Below are positions 28,796 through 37,844 of a DNA stretch of 64,000 nt, piece by piece. The stretch is from Empedobacter stercoris. Its GTDB lineage: Bacteria > Bacteroidota > Bacteroidia > Flavobacteriales > Weeksellaceae. Position 1 is the first letter of the stretch; the number at the start of each line of letters is the position of its first letter. The DNA is taken from NCBI RefSeq assembly GCF_020281205.1, contig NZ_JACXZC010000010.1, positions 26,970 to 90,969 on the forward strand, in the 5' to 3' direction. Made by a program: the position numbers and the translations under genes. Under the pieces are notes generated by a model that had not been told where the DNA came from, ran no database searches, and was given only the letters and a program-made list of their open reading frames with translations.

Positions 28796-30214
28796 ATGCT
28801 TTTATCTTTATTTATCATTTTACCATTAATAGTAGGAGTTTTTATGCTATTAATGCAAGGTCAAAAACCACAAAGATGGTTAGGAGCATTCGTTGGTGGA
28901 GCATTGTTGGCGTTGTACTTGTTTATCACTTGCAAAGGTGGAAACAACGAGTTAACGTTTCAAACACAATGGTTCAATTTCAACAGCGTTAAAACTTATT
29001 TCGCGTTAAATGCTCAAGGTTTGGGAGGATTAATGATTTTATTAACTAACCTTACTTACTTAGCTCTTTTTGTTTATTTATCAACAACAAAACAAAAATA
29101 TAGCAATACATTCTACGGATTATTGCTAATCACTTTAGCAGGATTAAACGGAGTTTTCTTAGCAGAAGATTTAATTTTATTCTATTTTTTCTGGGAAGTT
29201 GTTTTGATTCCAGTCTATTTCTTAATTGGATTATTCGGAATTGGAAAAGACAAAATTCGCGCAAATATGACATTCTTCTTATACACGATTTTAGGATCGA
29301 TGTTTATGTTAGGAGGAATTATTTACATCGGATTTTTCTTACAACCAGCATCGTTTTTATTAACAGATGTTGTACAAGTTACAGGACCGCATTATTCAAC
29401 AAACACAGCGTTGGCATTGTTATTCTTAATCGCTTTTGTGATTAAAATTCCAATCTTTCCATTTCACACATGGCAACCAACCATCTACAAAACATCTCCA
29501 ACTCCATTAACAGTTGTACTTTCAGCTTTGATGGCGAAAATGGGATTATTTGCAGTGGTTACTTGGTATTTGGGGATGTTCCCAACGATTTCAGAATTGT
29601 TCAAATACATTACGTACATCGCAATTTTCGGATTAGTTTACGCTTCGTTAATCGCATTGAGTGCAAAAAATGTAAAGAAAATTATTGCATATAGCTCGAT
29701 TGCTCACTTGGCTTTAATTTTTGTTTCTATATTTTCAGAATTAGCAAATGGTGTAACAGGAGCTTATTTTCAAATGTTTTCACATGGTTTAGTTGTTTTA
29801 GGATTATGGTTATGTGTAGATATTATGGAAAGAAAATATGATTTGACAGATATTAAATCGATTGGTGGTTTAGCGAATGTTGATCCAACATTATCTATCT
29901 TATTCATGATATTCGGTTTAGCAAACGTAGCATTACCATTGACAAGTTCATTCATTGGAGAGTTTATGATGCTTTCAGCATTATTTACACACAATCCAGT
30001 TTTATGTGTAGTAGCTTGTTTAGGTGTTATTTTATCTGCTGTTTATACGTTGAGATTATCAAGCGCATTATTGTTTGGAGAAGTGAAAAACATCAAACAA
30101 AAAGATGCTCAAAAAGGAGGTTTTGGACCAATTGCAGTTTTATCAGTAATCGCAATCATCGTGATTATTTTAGGAGTTTATCCAACACCAATTTTTAATT
30201 TATTAGCACATTAA
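28796..30214 (+). CDS. nuoM: NADH-quinone oxidoreductase subunit M
   Basis: Antiporter-like proton-pumping subunit of 472 residues with about 14 helices. The membrane glutamate lies in LFYFFWEVVLIPVYFLIG (near 140), with the KIPIFPFHTWQPTIYKTSP motif near 220 and YSSIAHLALIF near 300. It is within the nuo operon, 20 bases before nuoN. Confidence 0.96.
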   Translation: MLLSLFIILPLIVGVFMLLMQGQKPQRWLGAFVGGALLALYLFITCKGGNNELTFQTQWFNFNSVKTYFALNAQGLGGLMILLTNLTYLALFVYLSTTKQKYSNTFYGLLLITLAGLNGVFLAEDLILFYFFWEVVLIPVYFLIGLFGIGKDKIRANMTFFLYTILGSMFMLGGIIYIGFFLQPASFLLTDVVQVTGPHYSTNTALALLFLIAFVIKIPIFPFHTWQPTIYKTSPTPLTVVLSALMAKMGLFAVVTWYLGMFPTISELFKYITYIAIFGLVYASLIALSAKNVKKIIAYSSIAHLALIFVSIFSELANGVTGAYFQMFSHGLVVLGLWLCVDIMERKYDLTDIKSIGGLANVDPTLSILFMIFGLANVALPLTSSFIGEFMMLSALFTHNPVLCVVACLGVILSAVYTLRLSSALLFGEVKNIKQKDAQKGGFGPIAVLSVIAIIVIILGVYPTPIFNLLAH

Positions 30215-30234
30215 TCATTTTTGAATAAATAGAT

Positions 30235-31623
30235 ATGAATACGATTATTTTATCAGCACTTTCAGGTATTATTTTGATGTTTAGTGGATTCTACATCAAG
30301 AATAATCGTGCCTTAAATATTCTTTCGGTTGTTCTGTTTTTCGGAATGATTGTAGGAGGAATTTTCGATTTGAAAGGTTGCTCAATGTTCGCAGGAAAAT
30401 TCGATAATATGATTGGACAATCGCTTTATGGCGTTTCCTTTTTTATCGCATTGTCTGGACTGGCAATTTTTTACTTATTGTTGAACAAAGATTCGTTTGA
30501 GAAAGTAGGAAAACATGTAGCAGAATATTATGCCTTGATTTTCTTCTCTTTTACAGGAATCGCCGTTTTAGCACAATTCCACAACTTGGTCATTATGTTC
30601 TTAGGAATCGAATTAATGTCAATTCCGATGTACATTCTTGCAGGTGTCAATAAGGAAAGTATAAAAAGTACAGAAGCATCTGTAAAATACTTCTTGATGG
30701 GAGCTTTCTCAACAGGGATTTTGATGCTGGGGGTTACATTTTTGTATGGCGCAACAGGAACATTTATGGTTGATCAATTGGTGAACTATAACAAAGATTT
30801 CGAAACTATTTATTACGCTGGATGGTGTTTAATCATCTTCGCATTTTGTTTCAAAGTTTCTGCCGCACCTTTCCATGCATGGACACCAGATGTTTACGAT
30901 GGAACACCAACAGTGTTCACATCATTTATGTCGACAATCATCAAAGGAGGATCGTTTTTAGGATTTATTTTAGTCTTAAAATCATTCCCAACAAATGTAG
31001 AATATGCCGAATATTACCGTTTATTATTTGCGTCAATCATCATTTTGACGTTATTTATCGGAAACTTCGGAGCAGTTTCTCAAAAATCTGTCAAACGTTT
31101 GATGGCTTATTCATCAATCGCGCAAGCAGGTTTCATGTTATTTGTTTTGTTCAACATCAATTCAGCTTCTAAAGAGGCTTTGATGTTCTATACGATCGCT
31201 TATTCGGTTGCGAATTTCATTATTTTTTATACGATTGATCAATTAAAAAATCCAAAATTTGAAAGTTTCATTGGTTTAGGGAAAGCAAATCCAGTTTTAG
31301 CAGCAGCGATGACAATTTCTTTGATTTCGTTAGCAGGTATTCCATTAACAGGAGGTTTCTTCGCTAAATTTATGGCATTGAGTATTGGAGGAACAAACGA
31401 TAAAAACCTATTTTTGATAGTAATTGCATTGGTAATGGCAGTTTTGAGTATGTATTATTACTTCAAAATCATCAATTATATGTATTTCAAAAAAGGGAAA
31501 AACAAATTAAAAACACAAGACGGATTAACAAATTTCCTTTTAATCATCGGAATGGTTATCTTAATTGTGATGGGAATTTTTCCAGGAATATTATCTTCGT
31601 TTTTGCAAACGCCAATGTGGTAA
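30235..31623 (+). CDS. nuoN: NADH-quinone oxidoreductase subunit N
   Basis: Antiporter-like subunit of 462 residues, last gene of the nuo operon. Signatures are IMFLGIELMSIPMYILAG (near 120), FKVSAAPFHAWTPDVYDGTP (near 205) and LMAYSSIAQAGFMLF (near 285). All 14 subunits are thus present and intact, meaning a full proton-pumping complex I apart from the short NuoG. A 15-bp terminator follows. Confidence 0.96.
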   Translation: MNTIILSALSGIILMFSGFYIKNNRALNILSVVLFFGMIVGGIFDLKGCSMFAGKFDNMIGQSLYGVSFFIALSGLAIFYLLLNKDSFEKVGKHVAEYYALIFFSFTGIAVLAQFHNLVIMFLGIELMSIPMYILAGVNKESIKSTEASVKYFLMGAFSTGILMLGVTFLYGATGTFMVDQLVNYNKDFETIYYAGWCLIIFAFCFKVSAAPFHAWTPDVYDGTPTVFTSFMSTIIKGGSFLGFILVLKSFPTNVEYAEYYRLLFASIIILTLFIGNFGAVSQKSVKRLMAYSSIAQAGFMLFVLFNINSASKEALMFYTIAYSVANFIIFYTIDQLKNPKFESFIGLGKANPVLAAAMTISLISLAGIPLTGGFFAKFMALSIGGTNDKNLFLIVIALVMAVLSMYYYFKIINYMYFKKGKNKLKTQDGLTNFLLIIGMVILIVMGIFPGILSSFLQTPMW

Positions 31624-31667
31624 TTGTGAAATGATTATTATATAGTTTTTTATTATTTATTATTTTA

Positions 31668-31706
31668 AAAAGCTCGTTTCAAGTTATTTGAAACGAGCTT
31701 TTTTGT
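31668..31706 (+). terminator. Terminator of the nuo operon
   Basis: A perfect 15-bp stem (31668-31682 with 31688-31702, loop of 5) followed by T residues, 45 bases after the nuoN stop. This is the strongest hairpin in the window. Confidence 0.9.
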
Positions 31707-31781
31707 TTAAAACAATGAATTAATATCTCTAAAAGAATTATTAGACTTGATAAGAGTAGAGTTTGATTGTTTAAAGTAAGC

Positions 31782-31820
31782 AAAAGCTTGAAACAAAACC
31801 GACTTGTTTCAAGCTTTTTT
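31782..31820 (+). terminator. Second terminator between nuoN and the M1 peptidase
   Basis: A perfect 14-bp stem (31782-31795 with 31805-31818, loop of 9) with a T tract. It lies immediately before a promoter element and about 75 bases after the nuoN terminator. It falls inside the 5' end of the longest open frame of the peptidase gene, so that upstream start is unlikely to be used. Confidence 0.8.
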
Positions 31821-31821
31821 G

Positions 31822-31829
31822 TATTTTTG
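31822..31829 (+). promoter_or_regulatory. -7 promoter element of the M1 peptidase / coaX transcript
   Basis: TATTTTTG matches TANNTTTG. Transcription would begin near 31835, about 22 bases before the ATG at 31857 that heads a signal peptide. No well-spaced -33 TTTG is seen. Confidence 0.5.
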
Positions 31830-31856
31830 AAGTTGAAGTTTAATAATACTGTTAGA

Positions 31857-33713
31857 ATGAGAAAATTTACATTATTAATCTGCTTATGTTTGGTGCAATT
31901 TGCTTTCGCTCAGCGCAAAGGATATTGGCAACAAAAGGTAGATTATAAAATGACGATTGATATCAAAGACGATTTGTATCAATACGATGGGAAAATGAAA
32001 TTGAAATACACAAACAACTCAGGTCAAAGCTTGAACAAGGTGTACTTTCATTTATATTTTAATGCCTTCCAACCAAAATCGATGATGGATTATCGTTTAG
32101 CAAATATTGCAGATCCAGACAAGCGAATGGTAAATAATATCGGAACAAAAGAAAATCCTAAATTACAATCGCGTATCGCAACTTTAGGGAAAGACAACAT
32201 GGGTTACCAAAAAATTATTTCGTTAACTCAAAATGGTAAAGCTACTTCGTATATAGTTGATGGAACAATCTTAGAAGTAACATTAGCAACGCCAATTAAA
32301 GCTGGAGAATCAACAACATTTGATATGGTTTGGGAAGCACAAGTTCCTGAGCAAATTCGTCGCTCTGGACGTAATTCGAAAGAAGGTGTAGCGTATTCGA
32401 TGACACAATGGTACCCTAAAATGGCTCAATTTGATGATTTCGGATGGCATTTAGACGAATATGTTGGACGCGAATTTATTGCGCCTTTTGGTGATTTTGA
32501 TGTAACAATCAATATTGGAAAAGACTATGTAATTGGTTCATCTGGAGTGTTACAAAACCCGAAAGAAGTAAAAGGTTATGATAAAAATGCAAAAATTGTA
32601 GAGAAAAACGGACGTGCTTCTTGGAATTTTAAAGCAACAAATATTCACGATTTTGCTTGGGCTGCAGACAAAAATTTTGTTGTAGATGAGGCTACATCTA
32701 AAGGAGGTGTAAAAGTATATTTCGTGTACAAACCAGGCGAAAAAACTACAAAAGTTTGGAAAGAGGCAATGCCTTACACAACTGGTTTTTTTGATTATGC
32801 TGGAGAAAAATTCGGAGCATATCCTTGGCCAACATATACAGTAGTACAAGGTGGTGATGGTGGTATGGAATACGGAACTGCAACGTTGATTACAGGAGAA
32901 AGAAATTTAGCTTCTTTGGTAGGAGTTATTTACCACGAGGCAGCACATTCTTGGTACCAACATTTATTTGGAATCAACGAAACGGTTGACGAATGGTTTG
33001 ATGAAGGTTTCACATCTTACATCGAAAATTTAGCTTCTTTACAAGTATTCGGAAAGCAAGCAACTTTACCATCAAATCCTAATTTAGATGCATCAAAAGG
33101 TTACATCAATTTAGCATTATCAGGGAAAGAAGAACCTGCAAGTTTATTAGCAGATTACTACAACACAAACTATGCGTATTCATTAGAAGCATATTATAAA
33201 GGTCAAGTTTTAGCAATTCAGTTAGGATATATTATTGGGCAAGATAATTTAGACAAAACATTTTTAGAATTCTATAACCAATGGAAATTTAAACATCCAA
33301 CCGCTAACGATTTCAAACGTGTTGCAGAAGAAGTTTCTGGAATTAATTTAAAATGGTATTTCAATTTATTTATCAATACAACGCGTAAAATTGATTATGC
33401 AGTAGAAAATGTTCAATCAAATTCTTTTACAGTTGTTAATAAGTCTGATTTTGCAATGCCTTTAGATGTTTTGGTTGAATACAATGATGGTTCGAAAGAG
33501 TTATTTTACATTCCTTTACGCGAAATGCGCGGAGAAAAACCAGCAGAAAACTTAATCGAATACAAAGGTGTAAAACGTACAGTTTTAACTGATGCTTTTT
33601 GGACAAATCCTGTTTACGAAGTAAAAACGGCTAAAACTATAAAAGGAATTACTATTGATCCTACAATGCGTATGGCTGATGTAGATTATACAAATAATGT
33701 GTTTACAAAATAA
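31857..33713 (+). CDS. Secreted M1-family metallopeptidase
   Basis: A zinc aminopeptidase of the M1 family (gluzincin), predicted to be exported. The ATG at 31857 begins a signal peptide (MRKFTLLICLCLVQFAFAQ), which sets the start; the frame is open for 30 more codons upstream, but those run through a terminator. The zinc site is HEAAH (360-364) with Glu383 in DEWFDEGF, exactly the HExxH-x18-E spacing. The upstream substrate-binding motif is GGMEYGTATLI rather than the classic GAMEN. There are 618 residues and no T9SS sorting domain. Its stop overlaps the coaX ATG, so the two are cotranscribed despite no obvious functional link. Confidence 0.9.
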   Translation: MRKFTLLICLCLVQFAFAQRKGYWQQKVDYKMTIDIKDDLYQYDGKMKLKYTNNSGQSLNKVYFHLYFNAFQPKSMMDYRLANIADPDKRMVNNIGTKENPKLQSRIATLGKDNMGYQKIISLTQNGKATSYIVDGTILEVTLATPIKAGESTTFDMVWEAQVPEQIRRSGRNSKEGVAYSMTQWYPKMAQFDDFGWHLDEYVGREFIAPFGDFDVTINIGKDYVIGSSGVLQNPKEVKGYDKNAKIVEKNGRASWNFKATNIHDFAWAADKNFVVDEATSKGGVKVYFVYKPGEKTTKVWKEAMPYTTGFFDYAGEKFGAYPWPTYTVVQGGDGGMEYGTATLITGERNLASLVGVIYHEAAHSWYQHLFGINETVDEWFDEGFTSYIENLASLQVFGKQATLPSNPNLDASKGYINLALSGKEEPASLLADYYNTNYAYSLEAYYKGQVLAIQLGYIIGQDNLDKTFLEFYNQWKFKHPTANDFKRVAEEVSGINLKWYFNLFINTTRKIDYAVENVQSNSFTVVNKSDFAMPLDVLVEYNDGSKELFYIPLREMRGEKPAENLIEYKGVKRTVLTDAFWTNPVYEVKTAKTIKGITIDPTMRMADVDYTNNVFTK

Positions 33714-34486
33714 TGTTATTAGCTGTAAATATTGGAAATACTAATCTTCGTTTCGCCGTTTTTAAAAGCGAAAAAGAGATTATTACGTGGACGATTAATT
33801 CGAAACCTTATCGTACCGAATACGAATTTTTTGCAAAATTCTCGAATATGTACGAGCCTTTCGGAATTTCGAAAGATGATATAACAGATATTGTAATCGG
33901 TTCGGTTGTACCTCCACTTACAACAAACGTTAAAATTGCTTTGCAACGCATTCATAAATTCAAACCAATGGTTGTTGATCGTCACACTCCTTCGGAAATT
34001 GTACATACGTCAAACCAAATGGGAACTGATTTATATGCCAATGCAGTAGCAGCACATTATCAAGACTACAAAGGCAAGAAAATCGTGATTGATTTTGGTA
34101 CAGCGTTAACTTTTTTAGGAATTAACGAAGATGGAAAAGTTCGTGGAGTTGTCATTGCTCCAGGAATTATTACAGCGCTTAATTCTTTGGTTGGTGAGAC
34201 AGCTCAATTACCAACAATCGATCTTCGAGCACCAGAAAAAGTGCTTGGCTCAGATACAGAAACTTGTATGCAATCGGGAATGGTATATGGATTTTTGAGT
34301 ATGGTAGAAGGTATGGTTGACCGCATCAATGCGGAAGCTGGAGAGAAATCAGTGGTGATTTCGACAGGTGGAGTTGGTGGCGTTTATAAACCATTAACCA
34401 ATAAAATCGATATAGATGATCGTTTACACACGATAAAAGGTCTTAAAATTCTTTACGAATTAAATAAAGATTCGTTTGAGAAATAA
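33713..34486 (+). CDS. coaX: Type III pantothenate kinase
   Basis: First step of coenzyme A synthesis, ATP-dependent phosphorylation of pantothenate. Family motifs are the N-terminal LLAVNIGNTNLRFAVF phosphate loop, the catalytic-acid region GTDLYANAVAAH, and IDFGTALTF near residue 125. It is 257 residues, normal for CoaX. The gene overlaps the peptidase stop by one base and is followed by a terminator. Confidence 0.94.
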   Translation: MLLAVNIGNTNLRFAVFKSEKEIITWTINSKPYRTEYEFFAKFSNMYEPFGISKDDITDIVIGSVVPPLTTNVKIALQRIHKFKPMVVDRHTPSEIVHTSNQMGTDLYANAVAAHYQDYKGKKIVIDFGTALTFLGINEDGKVRGVVIAPGIITALNSLVGETAQLPTIDLRAPEKVLGSDTETCMQSGMVYGFLSMVEGMVDRINAEAGEKSVVISTGGVGGVYKPLTNKIDIDDRLHTIKGLKILYELNKDSFEK

Positions 34487-34512
34487 AATATTATATCAAA
34501 CATAAATTTAGA

Positions 34513-34538
34513 AAAAGCCTGCATTAGCAGGCTTTTTT
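34513..34538 (+). terminator. Terminator of coaX
   Basis: A 10-bp stem (34513-34522 with 34527-34536, ATTA loop) with a T run, 26 bases after the coaX stop. Confidence 0.85.
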
Positions 34539-34579
34539 CGTTATAAAAAAATAACTTTCAACTATTTTTCTTAAATTTT

Positions 34580-34607
34580 GTAACCTTTTTATAAACTTTG
34601 AGTCTAT
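34580..34607 (+). promoter_or_regulatory. ECF-type promoter of the first sigma module
   Basis: GTAACC (34580-34585), 16 bases, then GTCTAT (34602-34607), 24 bases before the GTG of the sigma gene. It matches the general ECF promoter form (AAC-type -35, GTC-type -10). The same pattern with the same 16-base spacer precedes the second sigma operon and a third site at 54826-54853, so autoregulation by an ECF factor is likely. Confidence 0.65.
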
Positions 34608-34631
34608 TATATAAGAAAGCAATTAACACAC

Positions 34632-35207
34632 GTGAAATTATTTGTACTAAATCGAAAAAGTAAAGAAGAAATTTTAGTCGAACGGCTAAAAAAGAACGAT
34701 GCTTTGGCGCAAAAAGAACTCTACGAACAAAGCTCAAAAAAGATGTTGAGTGTTTGTAGAAGTTACATCGAAGATATGCATTACGCAGAAGATTGTATGA
34801 TTAATGGTTTTTGTAAAGTCTTTAATCATATAGAGAAATTTCAAAATAAAGGAAGTTTCGAAGGTTGGATGCGTCGTATAATGGTCAACGAATGTTTAAC
34901 TTTTTTGCGAGCCAATAAAACACTTATTTATGTAGACGATGTACGGGTAGCAAATTACGATGAAGTAGATGATGACGCAGAAGAAACGTGGTTAAATTTT
35001 AATGTACAAGAAGTTTTAGATCAACTCTCAGAGCCTTATCGTTTGGTTTTTAATCTTCATATACTCGAGGATTATTCGCATCAAGAAATTGCAGATATGT
35101 TGAATATTTCTGTTTCAAGTAGTAAAACACAATTGTTCCGAGCAAAGGCAAAACTGAAAGAAATTGTACTTAGTAAAAAGAAAATGACAAATGAAAAACA
35201 ACGATAA
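34632..35207 (+). CDS. ECF-subfamily RNA polymerase sigma factor
   Basis: 191 residues. Sigma region 2 runs from about 20 to 95 (AQKELYEQSSKKMLSVCRSY, then GSFEGWMRRIMVNECL) and region 4 from about 122 to 180 (PYRLVFNLHILEDYSHQEIA, then DMLNISVSSSKTQLFRAKAKL). Only regions 2 and 4 are present, as in ECF factors. The start is GTG at 34632, supported by the promoter 24 bases upstream and by region 2 spacing. It overlaps the next gene by 17 bases. It resembles the sigma factor at 53629-54174, sharing GSFEGWM[RK]RIMVN and HQEIA[DE]MLNISV. Confidence 0.92.
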   Translation: MKLFVLNRKSKEEILVERLKKNDALAQKELYEQSSKKMLSVCRSYIEDMHYAEDCMINGFCKVFNHIEKFQNKGSFEGWMRRIMVNECLTFLRANKTLIYVDDVRVANYDEVDDDAEETWLNFNVQEVLDQLSEPYRLVFNLHILEDYSHQEIADMLNISVSSSKTQLFRAKAKLKEIVLSKKKMTNEKQR

Positions 35208-35856
35208 ACTATCAAGCTATATAAAAAACGATTTAGAAAATCGGGAAATAAATCCTTCTCATGATGCTTGGAACAGAATACAAGCTCGTATGGATGTTGC
35301 TCCAACACGCCAAAAATCAAATTTTAAATGGTGGTTATCGGTTGCGGCTGTAGCATTCTTTGCGATTTCAACTTCGGTATATTTTTTCATGAATCAATCA
35401 GAAAATAATAACGAACAACAAGAATTTGTTCACCACAAAGAACAAAATAATCCAACTCGAACAGCATCAGATTCGAATAAAATAAATCTATCTGAAACAG
35501 TTTTGGCAGATAATGATAAAGTAGATTCATCGAAAGAAAGGATTGAAACTCCAATAAAAGAAGAGAATAGAGCAATCCAACACGGAAAAGTGCAAGTTGC
35601 AGTAAATGAAGAATCGCAACAAGTCGAGATTTTATTAACAACAAAAAAGGAGGCTGTTGTAGAAAAGAAAGAGGAATTGAAAGCTGATCCAGAACAAAAG
35701 AAAATAGTAGTAGCAGCGACAAGTTCGGATTCTATTAAAACCAACAAAAAGAAGAAAAACTTTGTTGATCCGAATATGTTATTGTATTCAATCGAAAATA
35801 AAGAAAATCTAAAAGAGCAGAACCAATCGCGAGTGGTTTCTGTCGGATTCAAATAA
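35191..35856 (+). CDS. Single-pass membrane protein, probable anti-sigma partner
   Basis: 221 residues: a cytoplasmic N-terminal stretch of about 45 residues, one membrane helix (about 47-68, WWLSVAAVAFFAISTSVYFF), and a long charged, low-complexity tail to the C terminus that would lie in the periplasm. The N-terminus (KLSSYIKNDLENREI, then NPSHDAWNRIQARMD) aligns with that of the fused protein at 52283-53632 (IKDKLS...PPTDAWKNIQQKL). It has no signal peptide. It overlaps the sigma gene by 17 bases, the usual layout for sigma and anti-sigma pairs. The role is inferred; no zinc-finger anti-sigma motif is present. Confidence 0.65.
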   Translation: MKNNDKLSSYIKNDLENREINPSHDAWNRIQARMDVAPTRQKSNFKWWLSVAAVAFFAISTSVYFFMNQSENNNEQQEFVHHKEQNNPTRTASDSNKINLSETVLADNDKVDSSKERIETPIKEENRAIQHGKVQVAVNEESQQVEILLTTKKEAVVEKKEELKADPEQKKIVVAATSSDSIKTNKKKKNFVDPNMLLYSIENKENLKEQNQSRVVSVGFK

Positions 35857-35887
35857 TCCTCAATATTTACTAATAAACACTAAAATC

Positions 35888-36928
35888 ATGATAAAAAAAC
35901 TTATCGTAGCAGGATTAGTATGCTTATCAGCAACAACTATATATGCACAAAAATTCATATTTGACTTGAACGAAAAGAATGATGAAAAAATAAGTCCCAT
36001 TGTTCGAGATCGTATCAGCGAATTTACCTTGGTTATTCGTCAAATCGTACAGGAAGAAAAGTCTGCTATGGAAAAGAAAATTGCAACGATTGATAAAGAA
36101 TTAGCAGAAGGAAAACTAAATGCAACGGAAGCTACGGCTAAGAAAGAAGAAATTGCGAATGTCTATTCAGAAACCATCAACGATCGAATTCAGGATGTAA
36201 ATTTCAATTTAGATGATATCATCAAGCAACAAGTTGCCTTTTCAATTATGAATGGCGAAGATCCTATTACACCAAAAACCAAGCAAGATATTACAAAACG
36301 TTACAGAATTGTCAATCAAATTAATGGTTACGGATCTTTTGGATATATGGCGTTTACAGGGAAAAATAATGAACAATTGGATAAACACGAAAAGTTTTCG
36401 AGTAATTTAACTGCAGGATTAATTTATGAACGACAATTGTCATTGACAAGTCCATTCAATTTCTTAGCAGGAGGATTATTTTCTTGGAGAACTTATCGTA
36501 TTGATGATGATATGCATTTCAACCGCGACGAAAATGGAAATGTAGGATTGATAAAAAGTGAAAAGTCTTTAGATAAATCAAAATTACGTTCAGCTTATTT
36601 TATGGTTCCTGTAGGATTTAAATACAACTTTTCGAAGGTGAAAAACCTAACGGAAGATTTTGCTTATCGCCCACAAGGCAAACATTATATTGCGGCGTAT
36701 TTGTATGGTGGTACGTTATTATCTTCAAATAATATTTACAAAGGAGATGGTGTTCGCAACAAAGAAAAAGGAAATTATAATGTGAATAATTTTATTTATG
36801 GTGCTGAAGTTACAATCGGTTTAGGTTTGATAGATGTATTTGTTAGAAAAGACTTTAATAATTATTTTAAAAATAATACGTTCGATAATCGTAAAATGAT
36901 ACAGTTTGGCATAAATCTTGGATTGTAA
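35888..36928 (+). CDS. Outer-membrane barrel-like protein with periplasmic coiled coil
   Basis: 346 residues. A signal peptide (MIKKLIVAGLVCLSATTIYAQ) is followed by a helical, probably coiled-coil stretch (about 35-110, rich in Lys and Glu), then a region of alternating polar and hydrophobic strands with aromatic girdle residues to the end (FGINLGL), as in small outer-membrane barrels. It follows the membrane protein 35191-35856 by 31 bases and ends with a terminator. I do not recognise a named family. Its position corresponds to the barrel part of the fused protein in the second sigma module. Confidence 0.6.
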   Translation: MIKKLIVAGLVCLSATTIYAQKFIFDLNEKNDEKISPIVRDRISEFTLVIRQIVQEEKSAMEKKIATIDKELAEGKLNATEATAKKEEIANVYSETINDRIQDVNFNLDDIIKQQVAFSIMNGEDPITPKTKQDITKRYRIVNQINGYGSFGYMAFTGKNNEQLDKHEKFSSNLTAGLIYERQLSLTSPFNFLAGGLFSWRTYRIDDDMHFNRDENGNVGLIKSEKSLDKSKLRSAYFMVPVGFKYNFSKVKNLTEDFAYRPQGKHYIAAYLYGGTLLSSNNIYKGDGVRNKEKGNYNVNNFIYGAEVTIGLGLIDVFVRKDFNNYFKNNTFDNRKMIQFGINLGL

Positions 36929-36982
36929 GAATCATCTCAATCATAGAATTGAAATTTTTATAACATAACATTTTTATATACT

Positions 36983-37010
36983 AAACCTCAGTTTTTCTGA
37001 GGTTTTTTTA
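36983..37010 (+). terminator. Terminator of the first ECF module
   Basis: A 9-bp stem (36983-36991 with 36997-37005, T5 loop) followed by a T run, 55 bases after the barrel gene. Confidence 0.82.
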
Positions 37011-37070
37011 TTCGATAAAATATTTCAAAACAAATCTCAAAAAAACGTAAATTAGTACAAATCAAAAACA

Positions 37071-37520
37071 ATGATAAAATCTAAACTCAGTTGGCAAACA
37101 AGCATTCCTATCATCATTTTTTTAGTATTAATGATGATTAACTTTATGTTTGTTAATGCTTTTTGGTTTGGAGGAAGTTTTTGGATTGATGAACCTTTTT
37201 TGCGCATCGGTATATTTATGATTTCTTTAATGGGTTCAATTTCCATTTTATACGATTTGACATTTAATTTGACACTATTCAGACTAAAAGAAGAAATGTT
37301 CGAGATTCGTACGATATTCAAGAAAGACGAAATTCCATATCGCGCTATTTATTATTTGTACGAAGAAGAAGATGTTTTTCGTTTGCATCGAAATCAGATT
37401 TTAACTGTTCAAACCAAAAAATCAAAATTCAAATTACGCAGTTTTTTTGATTCAAATTACGATCAAGTAAAAACTAAATTGACCGAAAAAGCAGAACAAT
37501 ACGTTAATTTATTGGCTTAA
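37071..37520 (+). CDS. Small membrane protein with PH-like domain
   Basis: 149 residues. Two membrane helices lie at about 11-33 and 42-63 (IPIIIFLVLMMINFMFVNAF, then LRIGIFMISLMGSISILYDL). They are followed by a soluble region of about 85 residues with an alternating-strand pattern and a final helix (YDQVKTKLTEKAEQYVNLL), like bacterial PH domains attached to membranes. No catalytic motif is seen. It is a single gene between two terminators. The family call is tentative. Confidence 0.5.
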   Translation: MIKSKLSWQTSIPIIIFLVLMMINFMFVNAFWFGGSFWIDEPFLRIGIFMISLMGSISILYDLTFNLTLFRLKEEMFEIRTIFKKDEIPYRAIYYLYEEEDVFRLHRNQILTVQTKKSKFKLRSFFDSNYDQVKTKLTEKAEQYVNLLA

Positions 37521-37529
37521 ATAGAATTA

Positions 37530-37557
37530 AAAACGTCGCTCACAGAGCGACGTTTTT
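37530..37557 (+). terminator. Bidirectional terminator
   Basis: An 11-bp stem (37531-37541 with 37545-37555, ACA loop) with A and T runs on both sides, between the convergent ends of 37071-37520 (+) and 37557-37844 (-). Confidence 0.85.
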
Positions 37558-37844
37558 TAATTATTTCCATTATTTTTTAAGTAAATCAAAATGTTTTGAA
37601 TCAGCACTAAAATGGCAAGCGACGTAAAAAACATAAAGCCAACATAAATGGCAACTTGCTTGTCTTGACCAATTTTTATGAAGATAAAATAAGCCAAAAG
37701 CGTTCCCATGATTTGCATCAAGACGGCGCGCCAAGCTATTTTTTTTACTACGGCAGCGTCTTTCGTTCTAAATCCAGCAATTCCTTGATAAATTGTCGGA
37801 AAAATCAACATAATAAATGCGATTATTTTTAAGAGTGTATCCAT
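37557..37844 (-). CDS. Small integral membrane protein, unrecognised
   Basis: 95 residues with three predicted helices (about 4-22, 39-58, 65-88) and a basic loop (RTKDAAVVKKIAWR) between the first two. I do not recognise the family. Its start directly abuts the stop of the cysteine-cluster gene upstream, so it is probably the last gene of a minus-strand operon with 37845-40126. Confidence 0.6.
   Translation of the reverse strand: MDTLLKIIAFIMLIFPTIYQGIAGFRTKDAAVVKKIAWRAVLMQIMGTLLAYFIFIKIGQDKQVAIYVGFMFFTSLAILVLIQNILIYLKNNGNN

Noticed and set aside
31767..31856. 30-codon N-terminal extension of the M1 peptidase frame
   Set aside because: It runs through a 14-bp terminator hairpin and over the -7 promoter element, while the ATG at 31857 starts a textbook signal peptide.
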